Shown here piece by piece: positions 33,018 to 45,875 of a stretch of 64,000 bases of DNA. The notes under the pieces are model-generated. The model was given only the letters and a program-made list of their open reading frames with translations. It did not search any database and had not been told where the DNA came from. Location of the stretch: assembly GCA_015039365.1 (NCBI GenBank), contig WION01000026.1, forward strand, positions 248,001-312,000, written 5' to 3'. The position numbers were made by a program, and so were the translations under genes. Every line of letters begins with the position of its first letter. The first letter of the stretch is position 1. The DNA is from Amanita rubescens. Taxonomy: Eukaryota; Basidiomycota; Agaricomycetes; Agaricales; Amanitaceae.

Positions 33018-34833
33018 ATGTCCCAGCAGGTCCGCCAACTACTCGATCTCATGAAAAGATCCGTTAAATCTCTCGAGAAAGCATGTAATGAAAGTGATAC
33101 TCAATTGCCCGACCTCGATATGCCCTACACCCCTGATTCTGAAGCATTTCGGGCCAACGCAGCCGCAGCAAAGGCCGCAAGTGTTATCAGCGCAGTTGCA
33201 ATGCAACTGGATGCCATTGTATCTCCACCGCGAAATGTTTTGTACTACGCCTTAAACGGGGTAAGTCCCATCGTTCGTGCCGCACCATGCAAGTCACTGA
33301 ACACGACTAAGCATTGGAAATCAGCTGCTCTTCGCGTGTGCTTAGAGGGGAACGTGACTGAAATTCTCCGTGAGGCGGGGCCAGAGGTCGGTTGTCAATG
33401 ATATCATCAATGGATCTCATTTTTAAACAGTTTTGCAGGGGCTACACGTTGAGCATATCGCTGCCAAGAATAAGTTGGATGTACACAAGCTCGGTAAGAC
33501 CAAATGCTTTGGTGAAATATAGTATCTAAATCGTTCCACAGCTTCTAGTTTGAGGCTGTTGGCCACACACCATGTTTATCGTGAGGTGAAGCCGGATGTC
33601 TTCGCAAATAATCGAGTTTCGAGCTTGGCGGACACTTCGAAAGCGAGTGCAGAAATTATCGCAAAGTATGTACCTGCTGGACATCTTGTCATCAGTCCAG
33701 CTGACGTGCCATAGCCCAGATCATAAACATGACAACACAGTTGGAATTTCCGCTTTTGCTAGCTTCTTGTAAGTCGACTTCCAGCACTTGACATAAATCC
33801 TACTACTAACAGTTCAATTTAAATAAGCGTTGATGAAGTTGCCAAGTCGTCAGCATATTTCTACGAGAACGCTAGTGATCCCAAGATTGCCAATTCTGGA
33901 GAGCCTGCTGATTGTCCTTTCGCAAAAATAGTCGGTAACGGGACTCCGTTTTGGGATTGGCTCGAAAGACCGGAGAACGCCGTCAGGCAACGTAGGTTTG
34001 ACATCGGCATGCGGGGCACTCAAGTTATGACGACCGCGGGGCCGATTATGTCAGGTAACCAAGGGTGGTAGTAATAACTTTGTGTACAGGCGGCTTACTA
34101 CGAGAAAATAGCATACGACTGGATATCACTTCCCGCCGATGCCCTAGTCGTGGATGTCGGTGGTGGTATCGGATCGACTTCTATACCCCTTGCCAAAGCA
34201 TTTCCCCAACTGAAGATCGTGGTTCAAGATCGGAAGCCTGTTGTTGAAACAGGTATTGAGGTAGATTCATTTACCAAGTAGTGCAAGTGCGAACCTGATT
34301 CCCATGTTGTAGATTTGGAAAAAGGAACTACCCGACGCTTTGACGTCTGGTCGTATTCAATTCGAAGGTTAGCGACCAACGAAATGATGCTGATTATCGT
34401 CTAATGCTGAGGCTCAGCGCACGACTTCTTCACTCCTCAACAACGCAAGGACGTCGCTGTCTTTTTCACACACCATGTGCTGCACGACTGGTCTGACAAG
34501 TATTGCAATATAATCTTGAAGCACTTAAGAAACGCTGCCACGCCCGACACGAAACTCATTTGCATGGAAATGGTTTTGCCCCATGCATGTTGCAACATGG
34601 AGGAAAATAATGTTGTCTATGATCTTGACATGACCGTACGTCCTTCTACATGTTCCTTCTAAGAGTGCTCGTATTGAACAACGCAGATGTTGACACTTTT
34701 CAATTCACATCAACGGACGGTCCGTCAGTTTGATGAGCTCTTCGAAGCTGCCGGTTGGAAGCTCATGGATGTGCGTCGGCGAATTAGCGTCTATGTGACG
34801 GCTATTTCGTCCCTTGAGGCCGTTCCCATTTGA
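33018..34833 (+). CDS. SAM-dependent O-methyltransferase (OMT2), with 25-residue deletion
   Basis: Ten exons: 33018-33260, 33312-33386, 33439-33493, 33542-33665, 33715-33768, 33828-34054, 34112-34260, 34313-34367, 34418-34635 and 34687-34833 (448 aa). All intron positions equal OMT1/OMT3. The SAM motif VDVGGGIGSTSIPL and catalytic HHVLHDWSD are intact. Exon 9 is 75 bp shorter than in the other two genes: the segment between the conserved LPHACCNMEE and VVYDLDM lacks the linker that in OMT1/3 ends PSPLLANWG. The deletion is in frame. It may alter the substrate-facing loop. It resembles OMT3 more than OMT1 in exons, introns and upstream sequence. Confidence 0.85.
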
Positions 34834-36871
34834 TCATCGAAAAATGAACATAGAATCAACTTCTTATTGAGTTGTACCACTACGAACGGTCAAAGTCAAA
34901 CTTCATAATGCTATGATTGATGGATCTCGTCGCGAACGTCCCTGAGATCGAGTTTGATGTCAACAAGGAAAGGTATAACGTAGCAAAGATAAGACGATGA
35001 TACCGATGTGGACCGATTAAGATTGGCAGAAATCCGAAGTCTGATGTGCGTCAATGGGTAGGTGTTGAAAAAACAGGCAGTGCTCGTTGAGCTGCTTGAA
35101 ATTGAACATCGGCAGATGAAGCGCCAGCTTTCTGTTTTGTGCGTGCTACCTTTTTTGTCAGATAAGAAGTTTATGGCATTGTTTTTTAAAATCTTGTTTC
35201 CAGTGCTGTAAAGAGGAAAGCAAGAGGCATACATGCAGCTCGTGCTCAGGCGTGTGCATGGCCCTGGCTGTGCAGTGGTTACAGTCAGTGGGTTTCTCGG
35301 GGAAGAGTCGACGATTATGGGTGCATGATTGGTGATCGCGCATGTCAGGCGGGCACGGAGTAATCAGCAAGCTCAAGGAAGAAGCGTTTATGGGCGCGCG
35401 GGCCTATATGAACATTTTCCCCTTGTTTTTGACCATTAGCTATTGCTTGCCCGGCAGACTGGCTTCAAGTTTCCAATGTCGGTCGGCAGCATTACACTCG
35501 GACGAAATGCAGTGTTCTCGAAGGATGCTGGTTGAGCCACTTCGCCTGCAGAATCGGCGGGTCGGTCGGCACGTTCATTTCCCTAAATTCCCACATGCGA
35601 GGGACAGTAGCAGGGGGTGGAGGTGAGTAGCGGAAAAGAGACGAAGGAGTTCGAAGTTGAGACGTCATTTGAAGGACATGTTGGGGCCGCCCTTGAGGAC
35701 TGCTTCGTTGACGTAGAGATGTGGGCAATGAGTGTCACAATCACCGCTGAACCGTTGGAGGCCGAAGGGGAGCAGTGAGTTCGGCGAGAAAAACATGCAC
35801 TGCTCGTTCCTACTAGAGCTTCCGAGGGATATTCGCGTTTCCTTCGGTTATCCGTCTTTTAGGAGTTTAAGAAGCGGGCCGGGGAGTGAATCGGATATAT
35901 CATGTGGCTGCTTGAACTTGGTTTCTGATAACGTTGCGACGGCGACCCCAATGTTCTCAATACTAGGAATTATGAGTTGACAGGAGACTTTTACGGTATG
36001 GCGACACGCACAGTCACAGTGGATCTCCCCCATAGCAAGACTTGGCAAGCACGACAACCAAAAAAAACTTTGACAGTGATGAAGCCGAGATATTATGACC
36101 GAAATCTTGGTCGGGATTATTAGGCTAGATCCGATATGCGAGGAAATGAAGAATGGGGATTTAGGGAGGTAACCCTGAAGAAAATATCAGAATACTCACC
36201 GTTCGAAACACAAGAAGCATGGGGGTTGAAGGATGGTATTTCGTAATTCTGCGTGCGGGAGAATGAGATAATCCTTGTGGTGTATACATCACTGCCTGAC
36301 GCCAAAAGCTCCCAGGGTCAGATTGCATTCTTCCCTCTACGCGTTTCAGTGCTCAGATGTCAGTTTTGGGGAAAGGATCGAATGGGACTTTACTTGAGTG
36401 GGTCCTTGAGTCAAAACGGATGGGCGAAGCCCCGGGAGGGACTCCCGGCCCGAAATGCTGGGAGTCGGCGAAGCGAGCTCTGAGGGTGGGCGGGCACCGA
36501 GCAGGTCAGCCTTTCGACTTTTGACAGCGCGTTAGACTAAGAAGGAGGGAAGACATCTGAAGGGCAGCTTAGAGTCTTCCTTAGTTCGGACCTGAGAGAG
36601 GGAGTGGCGGGTGGGCGCGAAAAGGTAGTCGGCTGCACAGCCACTTCGCGTAGACTACATTCTACGTCCTCGGCTCTCCTAGAATTACCAAACTCTATTA
36701 ATGTGAAGTTAATGACGCTTAGTCTCTGGAAGATACCGATTATCGGGAAACCGGTGGTGATCGGCGATTGGTCGTCCTGGTCGTCCTTATATTCGATCTG
36801 TTTTCGCGCAAGCACTCTTACTAGAGACACGCTGTAGTGCTGAGCGAGTCAAAACCCTCTCAGTCCCCAGC
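34834..36871. other. long intergenic region between OMT2 and P450-2
   Basis: 34900-35150 matches the sequence 3' of OMT3 (45940-46165). 35845-36240 matches the sequence 5' of P450-1. 36390-36520 is a GC-rich patch (GGGAGGGACTCCCGGCCC...) not seen upstream of P450-1, presumably an insertion. No gene is supported. Confidence 0.55.
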
Positions 36872-39119
36872 ATGCGCTATGCGATTGACCAACTTTCGCC
36901 TACAAACACCGCAATCCTCCTCTTCGCCCTCCTCGTTGCATTTCAATTTGTCAGGCTCATCCGCCTCAAGAGATCCGGTACTCGTACACCCAAGCTCCAA
37001 GGCCCGTCGCCCACCAGCCTCCTCTTCGGCCGACTCCATGAGGTGAATAGATCGAGAAACCGTGCAGCCACTTATGGACAATGGGCAAGCAAATACGGGC
37101 AGGTTTTCCAAATACCTGCCCAGCTCGGTGGACGACACATTATTCTATTGGACCCCAAGGCTATCGCCCATTTCCTCTCAAAGGATACGTTCACCTATGT
37201 TGGTTCATCGTTTTCCAAGTCTTTCATCAAGAAATTTGTAAATTTGTCGTGTTTAATTGCTGAAACTGTATTCTAAGAGTATCCAGTTTGGCCCCAACAT
37301 GATATATGCCGAAAATATGGATCACTTTAGGTGTGAAATTTGGTTCCAGATATAGTATAACTGAACCTATCTTATTCCAGGCAACGTCGGAATCTTGCGC
37401 CTGCATTTAGTAACGCGGCGCTCCGCTCGGCGACCAGCGTGTTCTATGAATCTGCATACAAGGCAAGTTCGCTTTCCCAGTTGAAAATGTTCGCGAATGA
37501 TTGCTGCGCAGGTCAAAGGATACTGGAACGCACAATTCGAATCTAAAGACGAAGTTGTGATCGATGTACAGAAATGGTAACTATACTTTTTATGCCTAAA
37601 ATGCGTCGAATCTGAAATGGTGATCTGAGGATAAACGCAATAACGTCAGTACTCGTCTCTCCAGCAACTTATGGCAACTCTTTAATTGAAAATAACAGGC
37701 TCGATTCCATCGGTATAGCTGGATTTGGACACGATTTCAAGTCGATCGACGGAGTTGAATCCCCCGTGAATGACGTATTCCGCTACTTCAACGATAGCGA
37801 CAGCAATGATGCCCGGGTTATGATTGACATGATCGGTCCCATATTCCCGTTCGTTCACCTTATTCCTTTCAGAACAATGCGCATGTTTGGGGCGTTGAAG
37901 AAGGCGATGGACCTAATTGCTACTGAGCTGATCCAAAGCTCGGAGACGGAGAGGGATACTTCTAGCATTAAAGATCGGTCAATGCTTGGAATGTTAGGTG
38001 AGAGAGGATCGTTTGCCTATATGTCTTCCCGTGCCTGACGTGGCGTGTCAGTGAGAGGACGAACTGAAGATGCAAGTTTCAAAATGTTGCAAGATGAAAT
38101 TGTTTCGCAGGTGCGTATACTCGGACTCGACTCTGAATCGTCATTAGCGGACTCAATGGAAATATAGATTGTATGTAACACTTGATTTTTTTGAGTGACT
38201 GTTACTCACGCAATATGTGTTCCAGAACATTCTTTTGTTTGCAGGTGAAGTTTTTGCTTTCTGACTCGTCAGATCTAACAAGATGTGTCTAAAGGACACG
38301 AGACTACAGCCAGTGAGTAGCGTGCACTCCTTTCAGATATAATCTGACGTAGATCGTACAGTTAGTCTTGCGGTACGTACTTGTACTCGCCGTCATTTAT
38401 GTTGGTATTGACATTATCAGTGGGTACTAATAGAGCTAGCACGCAAACCGGAGGTTCAATGCAAGCTGAGAGAAGAGCTACGACAGTTTCCTAATAGCGA
38501 TCCAACATGGGATCAATTGACATCGGAATTGCCTTACCTCAATGCCGTCGCAAATGAATCAATAAGACTCCATCCACCTGTGGAAGATGTACTTCGCGTG
38601 GTACGACTTTCAAATCGATGTACAAGCTGGATATAAAGTAGTTTCTAGGCGGCAGGGGATGACGTCATTCCGTTAGGGATCCCAATCAAAACGGCATCTG
38701 GCCAGGTGATCGACTCTCTTGTCGTTACCAAAGGAACAATTCTGTCTGCACCGTTTATATTCACCAATCGTAACGAGAGGTCTTGGGGTCCCGATGCGAA
38801 AGAGTTCAAACCTGAGCGATTCTTCCATGAGAACCCAAACGTGCAGAGACATCTGCTTTCATTTTCAGACGGGCCAAGGATTTGTTTGGGAAGGAACTTT
38901 GCATTGACTGAATTCAAAGTATGCCCATCTTCCATTACTAGACTTGACGTGACATTTCGGCAGGCCGTCCTATCCGTACTCATCCGAAACTTTTCCTTCG
39001 AGCTTTTGAATGGTCCCGACACTGAGATAGATGTGCATTTCTCGCTAATGAACCACCCGAAGATGGCCGGTCAACGAGGTGCGGCGCTTCCGTTGCGAGT
39101 GAGGCAAGTTTTGGATTGA
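36872..39119 (+). CDS. cytochrome P450 monooxygenase (P450-2)
   Basis: Fourteen exons: 36872-37237, 37287-37330, 37381-37462, 37512-37576, 37630-37644, 37699-37997, 38052-38110, 38168-38170, 38226-38244, 38295-38312, 38362-38372, 38421-38600, 38649-38918 and 38964-39119 (528 aa, same length as P450-1). It is nearly identical to P450-1 even in its introns, so the duplication is recent or the copies are being homogenised. All signature motifs are kept: AGHETTA, ESIR, FKPERF and FSDGPRICLGR. One change worth noting is Asn for His just before the ExxR Glu (NESIR against HESIR). The 3-nt exon is ATT here and ATC in P450-1. The GC-AG intron is conserved. Confidence 0.87.
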
Positions 39120-40138
39120 ACGATGTTGGTTGAGCTGTGTAATTGTAGTTGTAATATAATTCCAAAGCATTTGTGGAAGCATGTCACGAAAAATCGAGAT
39201 CAGCATTTAGCCGTGATACCGCGCCACTCGAGAAATTGGCGCTCTGCCTCATAATATGCTGGAAGTGATGAGCAATTGGCCTTCCTTCGTTGATATTTAT
39301 GTCAATAACTCGCTGCTCGAACGAATGGCCTTGTATCAACGGCTGCGGGCCCGCCGTGATGCCAACGAAATCTTATATATTCCCTAATTGATACTCCAAT
39401 ATGATGATACCGACGTGACTTCGAGATGTTGGCAAATCTTTCCATCAAGAAACCAGCAAGGAATTGGCCTCGCATTTTACAGCATATCGCACACCGATTC
39501 GGCGACCAGATTTATCTGCCCCAACTCCTGATGTTAGAGTTGTGATTTTGTACTGCTGAGCTTGTTGAAGCGGTACATCACCTCTTGGACGCGCGGGGTA
39601 AAGAGTGAGATTGATACCTACAATCGCAATGTCTTGCCATCTGAGAGATTAGTTAGAATGATGTCATTTTTGCGAGCAAGCCATAAACAGCGCTAATTCG
39701 AACGGATTGGTGTCTCGTATGGCGCTTTGGAAGTGATGCAGACTCGTTGACAATGTGGTACTTAATACTGACGTTTACATTGACGACTCGGTGATCAAGC
39801 AAACTCCCCATCCCCGCACTATGGACAACCGTGTGAGTGTCGGGATTTATTGGTGAAGCCTGCCTCATCCGATCTGACCCTAAACAGACTCTTTACATCA
39901 TGAAGGGATTCAAGGCTAACTTTGCTTCACTCCAGGAGGTATCCGGGGCATCAATCGCAATGTATATTCCAAGCTATACTGACTTCCCGCAATACATACA
40001 TCATTCTGACGTAACCTAGTAAACTATTCGTTATAAAATAACGTTATACGTTTCTACCCGTTCCATCCGCGACAGCTCGTGGCTTGCCCCTAGAGATAGT
40101 TTAGAACTCGAAATCCCATATTTTGAGGAGCTAGCTAC
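39120..40138. other. intergenic, no gene seen
   Basis: No supported gene. The sequence after P450-2 differs from that after P450-1 beyond ~60 bp (39170 onward), marking a duplication breakpoint. Confidence 0.5.
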
Positions 40139-41436
40139 TCACCACTTATTGGTTATGCTGTCGTCACCGTTGTAGAGGAAGATATCGTAAAATCCAGCTC
40201 CGAATTGGGCACCCAGGAACGGGGCAATGACAGGGCACCATAGCCAGTACTGACTGTAGACGTCATTATCAGTACGATAATAGCTCCTAGCTATCACATT
40301 ACTTACTTCCTGAAGGTGTATACCTGCCTCCCGTAACCAACCATGGAAGTCAACAGGCGTGGTCCCAAGTCTCGCGCAGGGTTGAGTCCATAGCCTTGAA
40401 AGATAATCAATACAACGCCTCCGCAGAATGAAGACAAGTGTTACCCGTTTCCATTCCGAGCGCAGTACCGATAGCCAGGATAACCAGGAAGATAACTAGC
40501 GGGAAAAGGTTACCGGGAGGCGCAGCATTCTGTTTGTCAACCGTTGCCATGACCACTACGAGCAGCATAGCGGTGCCCAAGAACTCGGAGAAAAAGCAGG
40601 ATGCGCTTGGCACGTAATCGAGCTGAAAAAATCGCGTTAGAGGTGAATACTCAACGAAGGGCGGTTGGCACGTACAGCGTAGGTTGAGAACAAGCCTGCT
40701 GTTGCCAGAGTCCTTATTTCTGGGCCTCCTTCATAGATGTTGATAGCGTGGTAGTAATTGCCGTAGATTATCGCAGCACCCACGAAGCCTCCCATCAATT
40801 GACAGAAGATGTAGTCTTTGGTGGAGTTTGATAAATTGGAATGCAAATGCGGTGGAAGAACTTACATGGCACTTTTTTCCACGGGAATTCACGCCAGGCC
40901 GCAAAGGCAATTGTCACCTGAGGAGCGGTAAGTTGAATCAAGTTGAATAGGAATGGTTTAGCGTACGGCCGGATTGATGTGCCCTCCGGTAATTCCGAAG
41001 CTACACCAAACGCCCAATGCTGCGCCTGCAAAGCGAGAAAGGAATAGTCAGGACGAAATATCGATGAATAACTACATAGACTGACCGCAAGCCCATCCGA
41101 AATTGAGTGAGAGATAATCCTGTTAAGAGTTAACGCCCCTCGGACGTCTCACGTTTTGAAAATACGTACGCCCTTGGGACTTGGAGAGATGTTCGGGTTT
41201 GCAGAAAGTGTAATTTGACAGACAACGCCGGTGCCGAATATAATCAGGATCATGACCCCGAGGAATTCGGCGGCACCTTCACGAATGATTTGACTTTAGG
41301 CAAACATCAACCATACGTCCTGTGCGAAAGCGTGCAAGTCAACTCACCGGTACTTCCACCACCAGTTTCGCTGTGGCATAGAAGGAACGGTCATGCCGCT
41401 ATATTCGTCATATCCTACTTCGCCTTTGTCGGACAT
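40139..41436 (-). CDS. aquaglyceroporin (MIP family channel)
   Basis: Nine exons on the minus strand: 41436-41348, 41293-41170, 41119-41086, 41025-40967, 40917-40866, 40815-40676, 40622-40445, 40394-40307 and 40253-40139 (292 aa, phases consistent). The first pore motif is GGHINPA; the second is GLNPARD, whose Asp after NPAR marks glycerol-conducting members. Helices include [53 protein letters not shown] and [18 protein letters not shown]; the C-terminus follows [21 protein letters not shown]. Predicted plasma membrane channel for water/glycerol or small neutral solutes. It lies antisense between the second and third OMT-P450 modules. Its role there (solute or product movement) is inference; it may be a bystander. 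Confidence 0.87.
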
Positions 41437-42383
41437 GCCTGTCGTGTGGAAGAGAGAAATCCTTTCCACACTTCCAATACGAACGCGACGAATATATAAT
41501 GCCTGTTAAAATCCGGGCTCCGCTGACCGGTCGTCGCGCATCCCAGGCGCAACGCGGGGCATCAGGGGGCATCACCGCATAATTGGCGGCTGGTGGCTGA
41601 AATGAATGAACGTCGTCAGATGACCCCAGGTCATCCCATATGACTTTCCAAAAGGTTTAACGATTTACTTACGAGGATAGGAAAAGATCAGCTATGGCAG
41701 GTGCATTTCAACTCAGGGGTACACGGAAGAAATTTGCGGAGGCCGCGGAACGCCTCATCGTCATGCATCGTCATAGATTATAGCACGGACAGAGGGTGAA
41801 CTGGGTGAACCTGCGGGCGGTCACCTGCAGGTCACGCATGGGTCGGGTACGGTCGGGTATGGGTGGCCATACTCCCGGTCGCCGGGGTCATCATGGGGCT
41901 GGTGGCAACGTGGGTATCCGGGTAAAATCATGGATTTTGCGGGGTGATCTGGGGTAATTTTGAGCTTGATAGGCCGGTAGGCTGGTAGGTAGTATTCGAG
42001 AAACTCTAGCTTAATTTATACATCGGTCAGCTCGATCCAAGGTGTTGAGGATAAAAGAGGTTCCCGAGAGTTCGTGTGGCCCAACGTTGAATGCCTCGAC
42101 GGGCGATAAGTGTGGCTGCATTTGGTGATTGGATCTATCCGCTGCCCGAGAACGTCTGGGAACGAGACTAGTATTTATCCATCCGATCCAGTATTTATGA
42201 ATTGCATAATAGCAATCAGGCCCGGAATGCCATGGTTACTGTTACGCTCCAGGAGAGGATCATATGAACCAAACTAATGTTTAGGATTTGTACTTCCTAT
42301 ATGACAGGTGCATTGGGCAGCTCTTCCGACTCGGGATGTGACGGCGGGAACTTGAAAGGCGCGGGTGCTGCCCCAGCAGAATG
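41437..42383. other. GC-rich intergenic stretch with short direct repeats
   Basis: Includes GGTCGGGTACGGTCGGGTA-type short repeats near 41840-41870. No gene is seen. Confidence 0.45.
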
Positions 42384-42650
42384 TTAAAACTTGGCAGTGA
42401 TCAATCCTATTCTCGTCTTGTTCGGCCAGGTTGCACTGATGGTTTTGCCTTGCAAACCCGTGCCGCGTGAGAACCCAGCCAGGTGACAGGCGCGCCCCAA
42501 GTCGAAATCGTGTTCGCGACTTTCTTCTAAAACCTCCTTCTGTCCAATCTGACCACTGAGCATAACAGTGACCGTAACCGTGTATTCGTCACCACTGCTA
42601 TCCTTCGCTTGACCTATTCCTGGCAATTTGCATAGAATAAGGCCAAGCGA
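42384..42650 (-). CDS. possible terminal exon of an unknown gene
   Basis: The minus-strand frame is open from a plausible acceptor (TAACAG, ~42652) to a stop at 42384. It encodes a compact sequence with alternating hydrophobic residues (YTVTVTVMLSG, LQGKTISATWPN) that looks protein-like. No upstream exon or start could be fixed. I do not recognise the family. Confidence 0.25.
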   Translation of the reverse strand, partial: SLGLILCKLPGIGQAKDSSGDEYTVTVTVMLSGQIGQKEVLEESREHDFDLGRACHLAGFSRGTGLQGKTISATWPNKTRIGLITAKF

Positions 42651-42691
42651 TAATTCACGGCGCTGTTATCCTCGATGAATGTGTCGACTAC

Positions 42692-43255
42692 ATGGCGTCC
42701 AACCTAGCGAAGGGGATGGTAAACGGGCAGTTCAAGCTTGGCACACAAGTGGAGAATGACGGAGCCGGACGAAAGGGTCCTGCACTGACGAAGGTGCGTT
42801 CATCTCCTTTCTGTATATACCTTGACCAACCCTCTTCCACAGGTCTCAGATCCTTCACACCCGGCGCCCATCTACTGCCCAAATGCGACCTCGGATCCTT
42901 TTGCGAGATTCGCGATGAAAATTCAGTTTTGCCGAGTCTTGACATAGCCCGGGATTCCGAAACATCACAAGCTAGATACAACAAATTCGACTCCACGAAA
43001 CAGTCCTTCTGCAGCCTTACACAAGTACAGGCGGAGGGTCTAGGTACGGGTGACGTACCCCCTGGTACTCACGCATTACCCGCGACGGGGGCTGTATCAA
43101 TGGCTGTACTATCGGAATTTACATATCGAACGCGTAGACAACAGCTCAAGCATGATTTGGTTTGGGATCGAGTAACGAAACAGCTCAATCAGTTCATTCT
43201 GCAAAATCAAATCAAAGTACCTGTGCGGGCCGGGAGTTGTGAATATATAGGATAG
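42692..43255 (+). CDS. hypothetical open frame, 187 aa
   Basis: A single ATG frame (MASNLAKGMVNGQFKLG...) ends at 43255. The first ~34 residues look protein-like, and a possible donor (GTGCGT) follows at ~42794. The rest has no recognisable features. It overlaps an open frame on the other strand. Low confidence. Confidence 0.2.
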   Translation: MASNLAKGMVNGQFKLGTQVENDGAGRKGPALTKVRSSPFCIYLDQPSSTGLRSFTPGAHLLPKCDLGSFCEIRDENSVLPSLDIARDSETSQARYNKFDSTKQSFCSLTQVQAEGLGTGDVPPGTHALPATGAVSMAVLSEFTYRTRRQQLKHDLVWDRVTKQLNQFILQNQIKVPVRAGSCEYIG

Positions 43256-43983
43256 TCTGACGCTACAAAGGGGGGGAGGATTGGATTATTTAAAGTACCT
43301 GGATGAAGTCTTTTGAATTCTCGTAATTCATTACGACGATGTCAAAGCCTCTCAGGATGTACGTTGCGGGCTTTGCGGCACTTGTGCCACCCTACGTGAA
43401 TTATTGGTTAGGTTGCAATTGTTTGTCCTTGTTGTAAGTACGTGATGGCGGGACCGCGCCGTTCAAGTTGTTCCGCTAGCTTTGTAATTGCTTGGAGGCA
43501 CTCACCACCTCAGTCAACGTTTCAACATTTCAATTCCTTACATAATAGAAAGACGCTTCTGCGACCACAGCGGCGCTCCTGATGCGGCGCTCCCTTCTTT
43601 CACGTTGTTTCACCCGCCAGGCTTCGTGATCCTGGCTCAAACTTCAAGGGGTGCATATTCCACGCCTAGCAGATTTCTTGAGATCTCGTTGGACATTTTG
43701 GCCATCAACCGAGTCTTACCCAGGAATACTTCTGATTGAAGAAATGGACTTCCTAGGCCAGGCCGAATCATAGAATCCGCTCGTTCCTCTGTTGTTCGGG
43801 TGTCCAACCTCACTGACACCCGCGGGTTGTGATTCGACTTTTTTCTTCCACAATTTCTAAATCCAGTAAGGTCGCTTATAAAAAATGCCCCTTCTCAACG
43901 TGAGACTCTTGACGGGATGAATGGAAATAACATCTTACGCCCTTAAAAGGACGACTCTCGGCTCGAGGGCCTTCCCAACAGAC

Positions 43984-45875
43984 ATGTCCCAGCAGGTCCG
44001 TCAGCTACTCGATCTCATCACAAAATCCGTCGAATCTCTCGAGAAGGCATGTACCGAAAGCAATACTCGATTGCCCGACCTCGATAGGCCCTACACCCCT
44101 GATTCTGAAGCATTTCGGGCCACCGCAGCCGCAGCAAAGGCAGCAAGTGTTATTAGCGCAGCTGCAATGCAACTGGATGCCATTGTATCTCCACCGCGAA
44201 ATGTTTTGTACTACGCCGCTAACGGGGTAAGTCTCATCGTTCTTAACGCATCATATCAGTCACTGAACGTGACTAAGCATTGGAAATCAGCTGCTCTCCG
44301 CGTGTGCGTAGAAGGGAACGTGACTGAGATTCTCCGTGAGGCGGGGCCAGAGGTCGATTGTCAATGATATCATCATTGGATTCCATTTTCAAACAATTTT
44401 GCAGGGGCTACACGTCAAGGACATCGCTGCCAAAAATAAGTTGGATGTACACAAGCTAGGTAAGGGCAAATGCTCTAATTAAATATAGTTATCTAATTAT
44501 GTACGCGAATCGTTCCACAGCTTCTAGTTTGAGGATGTTGGCTACACACCATATTTATCGTGAGGTGAAGCCGGATGTCTTCGCAAATAATCGAGTTTCG
44601 AGCTTGGCAGACACTTCGAAAGTGAGTGCCGAAATTATCGCAGAGTAAGTACCCGCCGCACATCTTATCGCGAGTTCAGCTGACATGCGATAGCCCAGAA
44701 CATAAGCATGACAACACAGTTGGAGTTTCTGCTCTTGTTAGCTTCTTGTAAGCCGACTCCCAGGACCCGACATAAATCTTACCACTAATGGCTCGATTTA
44801 AGTGTCGATGAGCCTGTCAAGTCGTCAGCATATTTCTACGAGAACGCTAGCGATCCCAGCATCGCCAATTCTGGCGAGCCTGCCGATTGTCCCTTCGCAA
44901 AAATCGTCGGAAACGGGACTCCGTTTTGGGATTGGCTCGAAAGACCAGAGAACGACGTCAGACAACGTAGGTTCGACATCGGTATGCGAAGCACTCAAGT
45001 TATGACGACTACGGGGCCAATTATGTCAGGTAACCAAAGGCGGTATTAACTTTGTGCACAGGTGGCTTACTGAAGGACAGCATACGAGTGGATATCACTT
45101 CCCGCCGATGCCTTAGTCGTGGATGTCGGTGGTGGTATCGGATCGACTTCTATACCCCTTGCCACAGCATTTCCCCAACTTAAGATCGTGGTGCAAGATC
45201 GGAAGCCTGTTGTTGAAACAGGTATTGAGGTAGATTCATTTACTAAGTAGTGTAAGAGAATCTGATTCCCAATGTCGTAGATTTGGAAAAAGGAACTACC
45301 TGGCGCTTTTACGTCTGGTCGTATTCAGTTCGAAGGTTAGCGACCAAGGAAGCCATGTTGATTATCGTCTAATGCGAAAGCTCAGCGCACGACTTCCTTG
45401 CTCCTCAACCGCGCAAGGATGCCGCCGTCTTTTTCACGCACCATGTGCTGCACAACTGGTCGGACAAATATTGCAATATAATATTGAAGCACCTGAGAGA
45501 CGCTGCCACGCCCGACACGAAACTCATTTGCATGGAAATGGTTTTACCCTATGCATGTCGCGACACGGAGGAAGAGGGCGCTGACAGCATCAGTGATGCG
45601 GCGCCCTCGGAGGCGCCAAGCCCATTACTTGCCAATTGGGGCGCTGTGAACAATGTTGTCTATGATCTTGACATGGCTGTACGTATTTCTAATGTTCCTT
45701 CTAAGAGTGCTCATGTTGAGAAACGCAGATGTTGACACTTTACAATTCACATCAACGGACCGTCCGCCAGTTTGGTGAGCTCTTTGAAGCTGCCGGTTGG
45801 AAGCTCACAGCTGTGCGTCGGAAAATTGGCATCTACGCTACGGCTTTTTCGTCCCTCGAGGCCGTTCCCATTTGA
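43984..45875 (+). CDS. SAM-dependent O-methyltransferase (OMT3)
   Basis: Ten exons: 43984-44226, 44278-44352, 44405-44459, 44521-44644, 44694-44747, 44803-45029, 45081-45229, 45281-45335, 45386-45678 and 45729-45875 (473 aa). The motifs VDVGGGIGSTSIPL, VVQDRKPVVETGIE and HHVLHNWSD are intact. It closely resembles OMT2, including introns and ~500 bp of 5' sequence, but keeps the 25-residue loop before VVYDLDM that OMT2 lost. It is followed by the more divergent P450-3. Likely a small-molecule O-methyltransferase; substrate unknown. Confidence 0.86.
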
